A stretch of 64,000 bases of DNA, taken from positions 44,040,768 to 44,104,767 of the forward strand of contig CM069449.1 in assembly GCA_035610835.1 (NCBI GenBank), given 5' to 3'. Of the stretch, positions 23,788 to 34,112 are shown piece after piece. The stretch is from Ophiura sarsii. Its lineage: Eukaryota > Echinodermata > Ophiuroidea > Amphilepidida > Ophiuridae. A model generated the notes under the pieces. That model saw nothing but the letters and a program-made list of their open reading frames with translations. It was not told the DNA's origin and did not search any database. The stretch's first letter is position 1, and each line of letters opens with the position of its first letter. Made by a program: the position numbers and the translations under genes.

Positions 23788-23949
23788 CAGGCCTGGTAAA
23801 AATGTTGATTTCCTGGCAAGCTAACCCAAATTTCCCTCTAAAATCTCACACTATTTCTTATATCTTAATATGGAAGAGCAAAATGTCCCTTCAATTGCCA
23901 AAATTTCCTGGCAAAGAGCTTCCCAATTTGCCCATTTTTTCCAGGCCTG
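23788..23949. mobile_element. hAT-type MITE, 162 bp
   Basis: The tips CAGGCCTGGTAAAAATG and CATTTTTTCCAGGCCTG are inverted and flanked by CCAGTGAG and CCAGTGGG (7 of 8 bases equal). CTGGCAA words are repeated inside. Confidence 0.75.
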
Positions 23950-24024
23950 CCAGTGGGTGCACTCGTTAATGTGCTGCAATGACACACCTTCTTATGATAA
24001 TATACTATAGTCTATCTTATAGAC

Positions 24025-24332
24025 CAGGGTTGTCTCCACGCCGGTCGGGTGTAGCCGGCACCCACGCTGGCCGACCGGCACACTAAAAAAAAAGGCACTT
24101 TTTTCTTCTTTTTCTATTCTACATGGATAAAATCATTAAACTGCCTCATAAAATAAGAAATTATGTGGCAGGAACCCCCAAATAGGCCAAATTGCATTAC
24201 AAAAAACCTAAAAAAAACCTAAGCAGGCCCCTGGACCGCGCGCCGTGATCCGCTGCGCTCCGTTCGCTACACTCACTCTGCTCGCAATCAGTAAAATTAG
24301 CCGGCACTCAAATTGCTCTGGAGACAACCCTG
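24025..24332. mobile_element. hAT-type MITE, 308 bp
   Basis: The tips CAGGGTTGTCTCCA and GGAGACAACCCTG are inverted, with the perfect 8-bp duplication TTATAGAC on both sides. It lies about 100 bp upstream of the first exon of the small plus-strand gene. Confidence 0.85.
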
Positions 24333-24455
24333 TTATAGACATTGACTAACCCCAATGATATTGTATTACACATAAACATGATGATCATGCTAAATGCTTA
24401 ATTTCTATGCCCTTTCTTTTCTGCAGCTCTGCCAAACTAGTAGCAAACTGTTCAG

Positions 24456-24582
24456 ATGACACCAGCATTAAAGAGGAAGTGGACACTGGCAGTAAAGAGG
24501 AAGTGGATGGACACCAGCAGTGAAGGGGGCACTACTGAAAGAGAGAATGGACACAAAGCTATAGATTGGGACAACATCTCAG
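24456..24582 (+). CDS. Unknown gene, exon with start codon
   Basis: It codes MTPALKRKWTLAVKRKWMDT and then an acidic/polar stretch, ending at a GTGAGT donor. The repeated KRKW comes from a 24-bp tandem duplication in the exon. The stretch is basic and may be disordered; no motif was recognised. Confidence 0.55.
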
Positions 24583-24701
24583 GTGAGTACAAACTATTAT
24601 GACATGACATGACATGATGCACTCAATTTGAATGACAATGAAGTAACAAAAACATTTGGGTTTCCTTTGACATTGTCTATTTACTTTTTTTTCATTATCA
24701 G

Positions 24702-24826
24702 GTTCTGCAATTGGGTCTCCTGCAATTCAAGACCATAATTTTGTTGCTCTCCAACTGAAGACATTTTATTGCTGTCCAACTGAAGAACATTGGGCAAAAG
24801 GGAAAAGCGAGATGCATGTTGCCAAG
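24702..24826 (+). CDS. Unknown gene, middle exon
   Basis: The acceptor TTCATTATCAG and a GTAC donor bound 125 nt, phase 1 in and phase 0 out. The translation includes ALQLKTFYCCPTEEHWAKGK, with a Cys pair and an aromatic-rich core. Confidence 0.55.
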
Positions 24827-25310
24827 GTACACTTTATAAAACAATCAGTACATTAATATTAACCCCAAAGAAGATTTCTTGATGTACCCCATAATGCTTA
24901 GCGCCCCTACAGTATCAGCAGGGCTTATCAGCAAAACAAACAGTCCCACACATGTGTTAAAGTAATTAACAGCTGGAGGTCGTCTGACCTCTACCATCTA
25001 AATGCATGGTGCAGATAGGGTAACTTATATAAATATTAAAAGAAGTTGAATCCCAACTAAAACTTGTATTCATAAAAATAAAGGGTCTTTAAGAAAATCA
25101 AAAGAGGACTGTATTAAATACACATCAATCATATTACTTGCAAAAGGATTTTCTTAAAGACCCTCATTTAACAATTTTATAAGCATTTCCTTGCACTGTA
25201 ATGTCAATGGGAACCAGTAGACACTGGTGACAGAAATCCTGTGGTCATGTGATGAAAGTGAAGCATCCTGGGGTGCATCAAGAAATCTTCTTTGTATTAA
25301 CCCTAACCCC

Positions 25311-25601
25311 GGTTTAGGGTTTTTGACCGGGATCACAATTTTCGAGGGAAAAACACCAACTAAATCTCCTGGAACCTGCCGGGATTCGATCCAGGGACCC
25401 TCCGTTCTCAAGCCCCATGTCCCAACCACTAAGTCACGGCCGCCCTCAGCTACACATTCGCGCAGTATACTGCACTTACTATAGGCTCGGTTGACTACGT
25501 CATCGAAAACAGACGACGCATGCGTTTGGAGAGGGACTTTTGATTAGCATTTTTTTTAGCACTCGGGGGCGGGGGGGGGGGGGGGGGGGGGGGGGGTAGG
25601 G
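25311..25601. mobile_element. TTAA element (copy 2) with tRNA-like core and poly-G
   Basis: It has the same organisation as 21,080-21,380: TTAA, CCCTAACCCC tip, a tRNA-like segment on the minus strand at about 25,375-25,440 (loop CTTGAGA, reads TGA), a 26-base G run, then GGGGTAGGG and TTAA. It lies in the second intron of the small gene. Confidence 0.75.
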
Positions 25602-25972
25602 TTAATAGTGTGTATATTAAAAAAATGTTATTGCTATCATCTAAAGTTAAATGAAGACAAAACAGAAGTTCTGCATATCACATCATACTTGAGGCCCGGA
25701 GATTGTAGGCCTATTTCATAAATGTGTGTTGACGTCGACGATGTTGAGATTGAACCGTCTTTAAATGCACACAATCTTGATGTTCTTTTTCAAATGATCT
25801 CAAAATGGAATCACATATTCATTAAGTAAAAGTCTGTTTGCTTCACATGCACTTTACAAAATCAACCAAATTCATCAGTTTCTTGATCAATAAACTAACT
25901 GTTAAATGTATGGTTATTACTATTGTTAATCAGATACTAATTGTCCTTATGTTTGTATATTTTGAAACACAG

Positions 25973-26179
25973 GTAACATCAATCAATGAAAATGATGTAT
26001 GCTTGTCTTACATGAAACAGACCACCAACACTTGCTACACTTGGCCTGAAGGGGATGAAGCATTCTACAGACACCCACCAAGTGACATCATTTGTTCTGC
26101 CCACTCCAGAATATGTGATGGTTGTGGGTTCATGGTTGTTAAACAGATTCCATTTGATCCAGGCCTAAGAACTTTTTAA
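25973..26179 (+). CDS. Unknown gene, terminal exon
   Basis: The acceptor GAAACACAG begins 68 codons and a stop. The translation includes VCLSYMKQ, NTCYTWPEGDEAFYRHPPSD, IICS and RICDGCGFMVV. The string of short beta-like stretches with YTWPEGD and DIIC resembles C-terminal modules of uncharacterised, possibly transposon-derived invertebrate proteins. That likeness is from memory and weak. Confidence 0.6.
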   Translation, partial: VTSINENDVCLSYMKQTTNTCYTWPEGDEAFYRHPPSDIICSAHSRICDGCGFMVVKQIPFDPGLRTF

Positions 26180-26643
26180 ACACATGGTGTGTTCCCCAGT
26201 ACAGCTTTGACATAATGCAACCCCTTCAGCTGAAATAGAGGCTAATTAACTGTTGTAGTAACACTATGTCAAAGCTATTTCGATCCATAATCTTGTTCAG
26301 GCATGAGAATTCTCCTGGATATAACAGGAATTGTGTTGGCTTTTTTAAAAAATAAAATCTCATTTGTACCGTGATTCCAGTTTGTGGCACAATTTATACA
26401 CATTTTTACAAGTATTTTATTAACTGTTGAGTCCCATGCCTGATGGTAGAAGCTACTACTGAACAAGACCTCCTCCTGCATGAAAGAGCTGACAATTAGC
26501 ACAATCATGTAGGAATGTAGCAATATCACAACATTCATCAGCCGGAGAACCAGTAGTACTGCTTCAAAATGGATAACAATATTTTAGTCTTCACATATGA
26601 TGAATGATTAATTATGTGCAGCTATGATTGAAAGTGATATTAA

Positions 26644-27433
26644 CCCTAACACTCCCGGTGGATTTTCCAACGAAATTTTTTTTCAAGCAAAAAAAGCACA
26701 CACAACAAGAGGTGCCACGCCCCAGGGTTTGAACCCACGACCTCTCGGTTTGAAGTCGAACGCTCTACCAACTGAGCCACGGGAGAAACTATGCTGGGCG
26801 AGTGTACTCGCCCAGCTATGTAGCCCGGGCCATCATTTCACTCAAAAACCTCAGCGCCAGGTGGAACCGACAGACTGGGAAATGGGATTTCATGGGATAC
26901 TGGCAGGGATACTATTAATTTTGGGATAGGAAAGTCCTATACTAACGTACGTAGTGAAAACGGACCCTTTTGCATATTTGAATAAATTATGGTAAACGTC
27001 CGGAATGCGTCCGTGACCGGCGTTTAACGCGTTTAACAATGTTTAACCAGGTTTAACGGAATTGTTAGTCAGCATAGGTTTGGGGGCGCTGTAGATTTAC
27101 ACAGACGACGGTGGCCACGCGAAACCTACATTTTGAATTCGTAGTGAATAACACGTAATCGCGAATATTAAACTTATCATTTTGACAAATTCATCATAAT
27201 AAGAAGAATTTTTATCGTTAACCGGGCGATGACTGTTAAAAATAATTCAAAATGGTGCACTCCCGTTGCCATATTGGGTCGTCTGAGAGACGCGTGGCCA
27301 GCGTCGCGTCGTCTGCTACAATTACGCCTTATCGGTAGAACAGCGCCACCAATTCTATGCTGACTAAGTTCAATTTAAAAGTGGACCCGATCGGCAAGCT
27401 CAGTGGCATACCCCTGATACTTGGCTGTAAGGG
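26644..27433. mobile_element. TTAA element, 790 bp, with tRNA-like segment
   Basis: TTAA flanks CCCTAACACTCC and GGCTGTAAGGG (inverted with two or three mismatches). It includes a tRNA-like segment and a GGGCGAGTGTACTCGCCC palindrome at about 26,797-26,814. It is piggyBac-like by target and tip, and non-coding. Confidence 0.7.
26718..26785 (-). other. tRNA-like sequence with TCA loop
   Basis: Minus strand: GTGGCTCAGTTGGTAGAGCG (D arm and A box), loop CTTCAAA with anticodon position TCA, and GTGGGTTCAAACCC (T arm and B box). This is the best-preserved tRNA-like insert outside 45,951. The acceptor stem is not intact. Confidence 0.55.
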
Positions 27434-27499
27434 TTAATCCAGGTAAAATTAGAGAAAAAAAGTGAAAAATTAAAAAGAAGAAAAAAAATCGTTCCTTAA

Positions 27500-27639
27500 C
27501 CCTAACACTCCCGGTGGATTTTCCAACGAAATCTTTTTCAAGCAAAAAAAGCACACACTACAAGCGAGGTGCCACGCCCCGGGGTTTGAATCCAGGACCT
27601 CTGGGAAATGGGATTTCATGGTATACGGGGCTGTAAGGG
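27500..27639. mobile_element. 140-bp deletion derivative of the 26,644 element
   Basis: It shares about the first 110 bp and the last 30 bp with 26,644-27,433, including CCCTAACACTCCCGG and GGCTGTAAGGG, and is flanked by TTAA. The D half of the tRNA-like segment is missing. An internal deletion explains it. Confidence 0.75.
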
Positions 27640-27670
27640 TTAATGGACTCTAAATGATGTGATCACTGTA

Positions 27671-28351
27671 CAGGGTGTATCAACAAAATTAGGACTCTGT
27701 TTCATGACGGTGTAATTCTTATTATAATCATTGGACCATGACCAATTTAGTCTCAATGTAAAGCCCAATTATTTATTATGATATCCTGAAAATATAAGAT
27801 CAATCCGATGCAAAATAAGAAAACTAGAGTACTTTGCGTAAACCATGTCATTTACTGGTTTGTACAATGGGATCTACATGTATAAGACCAGTAAATAACA
27901 TGGTATACGTTTCAATACGTTATAATAATTGTCAACATAATCTATCAGTCAATAGCAAAGTTTAGTTTGGTAATCCATTTAATTCTGGCACAAATCAATA
28001 CTGGCTAAAAAAATCCGCAAAACAGATGCATGCATATTCTGTGCAAATTTAAAAAAAGTGTTGTTAAACAGTTCTCGAACCCACTGTGGATGGTTCATTG
28101 AGTTACAAATCGAGTACTTCATCATGTAATACTCGACTGTTACTGTGTGAATTCCCATTGTACAAATCAGTATGACACGGTTTACACAAAGTACGCTAGT
28201 TTTCTTATTTTTAATTGGATTGATCTCATATTTTCAGGATATCATAATAATTAATTGGGCTTTACATTGAGACTAAATTGGTCACGGGCCAATGATTATA
28301 ATAATAATTACACCATCATGAATCAGAGTCCTATTTTTTTGATACACCCTG
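27671..28351. mobile_element. Tc1/mariner-like MITE, 681 bp, ~200-bp inverted arms
   Basis: TA flanks the tips CAGGGTGTATCAACAAAATT and TTTTTTTGATACACCCTG. The arms run about 200 bp in (AAACTAGAGTACTTTGCGTAAACC has an inverted partner near 28,170). It is non-coding. Confidence 0.8.
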
Positions 28352-29639
28352 TATAGCAATAACAATAATGGGCAAGAGTAGTTTTAAACTAACCAAAATT
28401 AACTTTCCAGAAATGACAGATAAAAATAACAACACATGTATGTAAAAATGCATGCATGATATATGTTTGATAATAAAGGGTTTATCTATAGGCCAAACTT
28501 CAATATTAAAACAATCACATGATGTAAAGCTTCAAATATTGGCAGCACGGATTTTTTGTAATGATAAAGTTATATAAATACAAGCCATGCGTTACTGTAC
28601 TTACCTTGTCAAAAAGTGTTGCGTGTGACTGTGGTCCATCATGTAAGTTTGATTATGGTTGCGAGTTTATTATCAACATACCATAACTATATATCAACAT
28701 ACCATACATGGTCGCGAGTTTATTATAAACATATCATTATCAACATGCATGAGGATTGTATATTTTGACCATTTTGGAAATTCCGAATCTTCATACACCG
28801 TGTACATATACTTGCAGATTTTAAAATAAACCAAGTGTTTTATTAAAAATGGGCCTGCAGAATCAGTACTCAAACTCAATAGTCTTTGGTCATCTTCATT
28901 TCCTGAAATGGCTAACCTTTTAGGAACATACTTTATTCTGTTTGTGTTTTACAAAGCTAGATGGAAGATTAATAACCCGGGAGCACCGCAACACTTTTAA
29001 GTTTTCAAAACTGAATTTTTGCTATTTTAGGTTGCTAATGATTTTTGAGGACTTTATAACCCCTAGTATCACCCCTCTGCTGGATACCTATCAAAATATT
29101 CACACAGCTCATTTTACAGGGGGGTCAAAGTTTGGTTTTGTACAGGGAAGTATAGGGAGAGCTGAACTTGTTTTAAACCTGGGGTGCATTTCTTTGTTGA
29201 AAGGTGTATCATGATACATTTGGTATTAAATGACAGCTGTATATCAGTATTATTTTTCCCCATGTTTAAACCAGCATTTTTTATAGCTTATATGATGTAA
29301 TAAATCAATTTAAATACTTAATTATAGGGCGCCCTCACTTGACCTGTCACAAAAGATATTAAATGTATGGAATGCCATTAGTGTAGTAACTCAATTATCA
29401 GTGTTTATCATCTATAAACCATGTGTTCTCTTTGATAAATATGTATTATGATAAGTAAACATGGCTTATTGAGAAATAAAAAGTTGAATCAATGTTTTTT
29501 CGACCAATAGAGATGGTTTATCACATGTAAAAAATGTGCATTGACTAGATACATGAATGGCTTGCCATATTCAAGCATGTTGTATGGATATAATAAATAG
29601 TCCATCTCAGATCAGAGTCCAAAAGTAAAATGCTGTTAT
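28352..29639. other. Intergenic; includes relative of the 32-33 kb repeat
   Basis: Positions 28,970-29,135 (ATAACCCGGGAGCACCGCAA and, later, ACAGGGGGGTCAAAG) are an inverted, diverged copy of part of the unit at 33,400-33,590. No gene was recognised. Confidence 0.5.
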
Positions 29640-31300
29640 AAATGGGCATTGCAAAAGTGATTTTGTATGCTTCATATTATTTTAAATACCAATAGTTTAT
29701 AGAATATGCCAAATTTGCTCACCGGGGGTGCCACTCCTCATGACAAGGGGTCCCATTTAGTCATGGTTAATTCAGACTGTCCAATATCAATTTATTATTT
29801 TTAATTGTGTTTTCATTACATGTTTTTACACATATTAAGAGTCATTTTCTCATTTAATAAAATTGAATGCCAATAGTTGATATGATCTGCCAAATGTACT
29901 TCCCCGGGGGTACCACTACAAAGCGGGGTCTATTCAATAACAGGTTAAATGATTGGTGTTTTCATACATTGGTGTTTTCATACATTGGTGTTTTCATACA
30001 TTGGTGTTTTCATACATTGGTGTTTTCATACATTGGTGTTTTCATACATTGGTGTTTTCATACATTGGTGTTTTCATACATTGGTGTTTTCATACATTGG
30101 TGTTTTCATACATTGGTGTTTTCATACATTGGTGTTTTCATACATTGGTGTTTTCATACATTGGTGTTTTCATACATTGGTGTTTTCATACATTGGTGTT
30201 TTCATACATTGGTGTTTTCATACATTGGTGTTTTCATACATTGGTGTTTTCATACATTGGTGTTTTCATACATTGGTGTTTTCATACATTGGTGTTTTCA
30301 TACATTGGTGTTTTCATACATTGGTGTTTTCATACATTGGTGTTTTCATACATTGGTGTTTTCATACATTGGTGTTTTCATACATTGGTGTTTTCATACA
30401 TTGGTGTTTTCATACATTGGTGTTTTCATACATTGGTGTTTTCATACATTGGTGTTTTCATACATTGGTGTTTTCATACATTGGTGTTTTCATACATTGG
30501 TGTTTTCATACATTGGTGTTTTCATACATTGGTGTTTTCATACATTGGTGTTTTCATACATTGGTGTTTTCATACATTGGTGTTTTCATACATTGGTGTT
30601 TTCATACATACATGTATGAGAGTCAGTATTTCCCACTGAATGCCATAAGAACATAACATGTGCCAAATATGATCCCTCAGGGGTGCCACTCCTCCTGAGA
30701 GGGGGTTATATTTACTGGGTTTCAGTGCCCCCTACCAAAAAAGGTACATTTTAAAGTTTTAAATGTTTTCGTTACATGTGTTTACACACATCGAACGTTA
30801 TTTCCACGTTTAATACAACTTTGAAGGCTAATAGTATAAATATTATCTGCCAAATGTACTTCCCCGGGGGTACCACTTTCGAGCGGGGTCTATTCAATAA
30901 CGTGTTTTCATTTTCATACATTGGTATTTTCATACATTATTTCATACATATTATATTTACACATAAATGATAGACATATGCTATTCTGAATGCCATAGAA
31001 CATAAAATGTGCCAAATATGCTTCCTCAGGGGTATCACTCCTTTTAGAGGGGTTATATTTACTAACTGTTAAGCTCAAGACAGTTCAATTTCAATTTATT
31101 TGTTTTTTATTTTATTTTTATTTTCCTTTTTTTCACAAAATATTAAGAATCATACGAATTTGAATGCCAATAGTTGACATTAATCTGCCAATTGTCCAAT
31201 TTCAATGATCTTGGTATATAATTATCCTGAATGCCATTGCCATTAGTACATAAAATGTTCCATTTTTCTCCTGGAGGGTACCACTCTCAAGGGCAGTCCT
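29640..31300. repeat. Dimeric tandem repeat (A-B units, ~350 bp)
   Basis: The word TGCCAAAT, then about 12 bases, then GGGGGTACCACT or GGGGTGCCACT recurs near 29,708, 29,889, 30,660, 30,850, 31,010 and, decayed, 31,185 and 31,253. Two subtypes alternate: A continues CTCCT..GAGGGG, and B continues ..GCGGGGTCTATTCAATAAC. The 16-bp array lies inside the first B unit. Confidence 0.7.
29952..30607. repeat. Perfect minisatellite, 16 bp x 41
   Basis: ATTGGTGTTTTCATAC is repeated 41 times over 656 bp with no difference that I can see. Because 16 is not a multiple of 3 and the unit has no forward stop in any frame, all three plus frames stay open and give false proteins of about 230-250 aa. The second B unit (30,905-30,955) has only two or three imperfect copies. 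Confidence 0.95.
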
Positions 31301-32235
31301 AAGGGACCGTTCATTATTTCGCCCGCCGGATTCGAACGATAACAATCCAACAGCTTCCGAGGCTTCATCCCCCTTGACCCCCACAAAAATGAAATTTATT
31401 TAATCATGAAAGTTTATTCAAATTATGCGATGTATTTTAAACCTTCAAATATTCATTTAACATGGGGATTCATGGGATTATGACAGTCAAATTAGTACAA
31501 AAATAAAAACTGTTCGAGCCGGCTATGCGCGCATGTGCCTACAAAATTAAGTTTATTGTTTTAGAAAATCGTTTAGAGCAAAAATATATCTCAATCATGG
31601 CAAATTTAAGTGTCAACGTGCACTGTTATCATGTGAAAGATGATGATCCTTTACCTAAGTGGATTTAGATATGTGCAAGCTTTTGAATTTGTCCCTCTCC
31701 TGTACATGTTTTAAGCAGGTTATGTGAAATATAAATGATGAAAGATATTACTTACTACGACATTCTGTGCTCCATGCTCTTTCCACTTAGTGAGATAATT
31801 TATACATGTAGAAGATATTCTCAGACTTAAGGATTTGTAAATTCATTGTGTATGTGTATGTCATGCTATCTTCTTGTTATCATTAAAATAGGAGAAAGAG
31901 TATGGTAAATTAAATACAGGTAATTCTAAAAAATATGGGATTTCACTTTGTCCTGCACTACATGTACATGGTGTGCAGATATAATAAATATCACAGAAAA
32001 TAATGTGAGTTGTCGCAACGGTTATTATAAATATTATTTCACATGGCACAATATCTCTTATTTGTTAAGGAAAAAGAATGGTTAAACAAAAATAAAATAC
32101 CAACATTCTTATAACATTTATATGGATCAATCGATGTAAGGCAAAACATATCACAAAATATGGAAATATCATGAAATGAAACACATTTGATACAATTTTC
32201 TAAGCATATGAGGAGTAGAGACTCATAATATGAAT
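31301..32235. other. Intergenic, nothing recognised
   Basis: This is AT-rich sequence without exon signals or repeat boundaries that I can support. Confidence 0.4.
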
Positions 32236-33595
32236 ATCTTAGTTTATTATTTCTTTCATTCCATATAGACATGTAAGAGGCAACATATGTTCATGGTTTT
32301 TGCAAGATTTAGAGGCTTTTTAACAGTGTATAACGTCGTAGTATTCTTTTACGTCAAAATGTGTATGCGAATATGCAAAATACTGCATTTTAAGGACTGT
32401 TTTTAACAAATAAATTAAAAACAATTTATCTTACATGAAAAAAGGTTATTAGATATGAGTTCCTTATCTGATTGCCTTTCATTTGAATCCCATATTTACA
32501 TACTTTCGTCGAGGTTCCGATTTGACCCCCCTGTAGGGGGGTCTGTGTGAAACTTTTGTGGGGGTTTCCCGGAAACTGGTAAAACTACTTATTATGGGCT
32601 ACCAAGTTTAAAGGTATATTATGTGATCTTTCCAGGTAACGCCCTCAACATCGAAAAAAAAATTGAAAGAAGATTTTCTTGCAGATTTACAGTTCTGATC
32701 ATAAATCGTACATACATTCCAAGTTATAGGGCGATACGATTCTTAATTACCTCAAAATCGTGATTTTAGAGTGAAAATAAACTGTCGGATAACTCCGACA
32801 GTTTATATTTTCACTCTAAATTCACTCTAAAACCATGATTTTGAGGTAATTAGGAATCGTATCGCTCTGTAACTTGGAATGTAAGTATGATTTATGATCA
32901 GAAATGTAAATCTGCAAGAAAATCTACTTTCTAAAAAAAATAATGAATAGAGGGCGCTCTTTGGAAAAGATCACATAATATGCCTTTAATACATGGCGCA
33001 ACCGAAAATAGCATGAAGTATAACAAAAAGTGTCTCGGTGCTCCCGGGTTAATGCTCCTGATATCAATAGAGCGATTATTGGACAATTTTGGGGGGTATT
33101 TGATGGGTTAAGACTCATGATAGGAAGATCTTAAGTGAATTTTTTCTGTCATTCCAAGATAGATATGTCATGGGCAACATATGTTCAAGAATTTTTGCAA
33201 GATTTAATGGCTTTGTAACATTGTAAAATGGGGTTGTCTTCTTTTAAGTCAAATTGTGTTGCCGAATATGCAAAATACTGCATTTTAAGTACTGTTTTTT
33301 GCAAATAAATTGAAAATGGTTGATCATACATAAATAAAGTGTCTAGATATGAATTCCTTGTTTGATTATCTTTCATTTGAACCCCATATTGACATACTTT
33401 CGACAAAGTAAAAGTTTGACCCCTCCGGAGGGGGGGGGGGGGGGGGGGGGGGTCTGTGTGAAACTCTTGGGGGGTATCCCCGAAATTGGTCAAACAACTT
33501 ATTATGGGCTACCAAGTTACATGGTGCAACCAAAAATAGCATGAAGTATAACAAAAAGTGTTGCGGTGCTCCCGGGTTATAAGGGGTAGTCCAAC
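32236..33595. repeat. Tandem duplication of a ~516-bp unit, first copy split by a MITE
   Basis: 32,236-32,612 plus 32,990-33,065 aligns with 33,128-33,595: shared GCAACATATGTTCA, ATATGCAAAATACTGCATTT, a GACCCC..GGGGGG hairpin, TTATTATGGGCTACCAAGTT and GGTGCTCCCGGGTTA. The first copy contains the TTAA MITE 32,613-32,985. The second copy shows the near-empty site. A 23-base G run is at 33,430-33,452. Confidence 0.8.
32613..32985. mobile_element. Fold-back TTAA MITE, 373 bp
   Basis: Almost the whole element is a palindrome around 32,800 (CTGTCGGATAACTCCGACAG). The tips AGGTATATTATGTGATC and GATCACATAATATGCCT are flanked by TTAA. Relatives are at 40,615-40,968 (full length) and 33,946-34,110 (half). 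Confidence 0.85.
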
Positions 33596-33945
33596 ATTAT
33601 CACCATTTTCATATATGTACAGACTTAACTTAACAAATTTATGGCTTGAAAAAAAATTCCTGCCTCTCAAGATCGCCATTTAAATTATGTACGCTTAGGG
33701 TATTTTTTACCCCTCCCCTGTTACGTACGCTTTGTATGTAACTGTATGTGAAAATGATGGACGACCCCTTAAAACATTTGTAAGAGATAATTGTAACTGA
33801 AAAGGTTTCTTGTATGGCTGTTATAGTGTTCTTGTATATGTGTAAAACAGTTGTAGAATATAGTTATATGTAATGTACTATGTTATTGGTTGTTATACAG
33901 GCTGTCCCAAAATGATTAGTACCCATACATGAGAACTCTTTTCAT

Positions 33946-34112
33946 GATCATGATTTTGAAGTTATTAGAAATCGTATCGCTCTGTAACTCAGAATATATT
34001 TATGATATATGATCAAAAATGTAAATCTGCAAGAAAATTTACTTTCTAAAAACAATCATCAATAGAGAGAGCCCCCTGGAAAAGATCACATAATATGCCT
34101 TTAATTACCTCT
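33946..34112. mobile_element. Half copy of the fold-back TTAA MITE
   Basis: It matches the right arm of 32,613-32,985, ending AAAAGATCACATAATATGCC then TTTAA. Just to the left, CAGGCTGTCCCAAAATGA at 33,899 looks like a lone Tc1/mariner-type end. Confidence 0.65.

Larger units (their letters stand above)
24456..26179 (+). other. Gene span: three-exon gene of unknown function, 152 aa
   Basis: Exons 24,456-24,582, 24,702-24,826 and 25,973-26,179 join in frame (phases 1 and 0) to 152 codons plus a stop. The exon containing the ATG also has an acceptor (TTTTCTGCAG, exon from 24,427), and all upstream frames in it are closed, so the ATG is the likely start and a 5' untranslated exon is probably further left. 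I do not recognise the family with certainty. The C-terminal 80 residues look like a small globular module with conserved-looking Trp, Pro and Cys residues. A possible AATAAA is at 26,347. The second intron contains the TTAA element at 25,311-25,601. Confidence 0.6.

Noticed and set aside
29952..30607. CRISPR-like array
   Set aside because: Direct 16-bp repeats without spacers in a eukaryotic genome; a minisatellite.
29867..30656. Three overlapping open frames of 228-250 codons with 16-residue periodicity
   Set aside because: They are an automatic result of a stop-free 16-bp tandem repeat read in three frames; no splice or start support.
33185..33554. Frames with poly-Pro or poly-Gly
   Set aside because: Products of the G run at 33,430-33,452.
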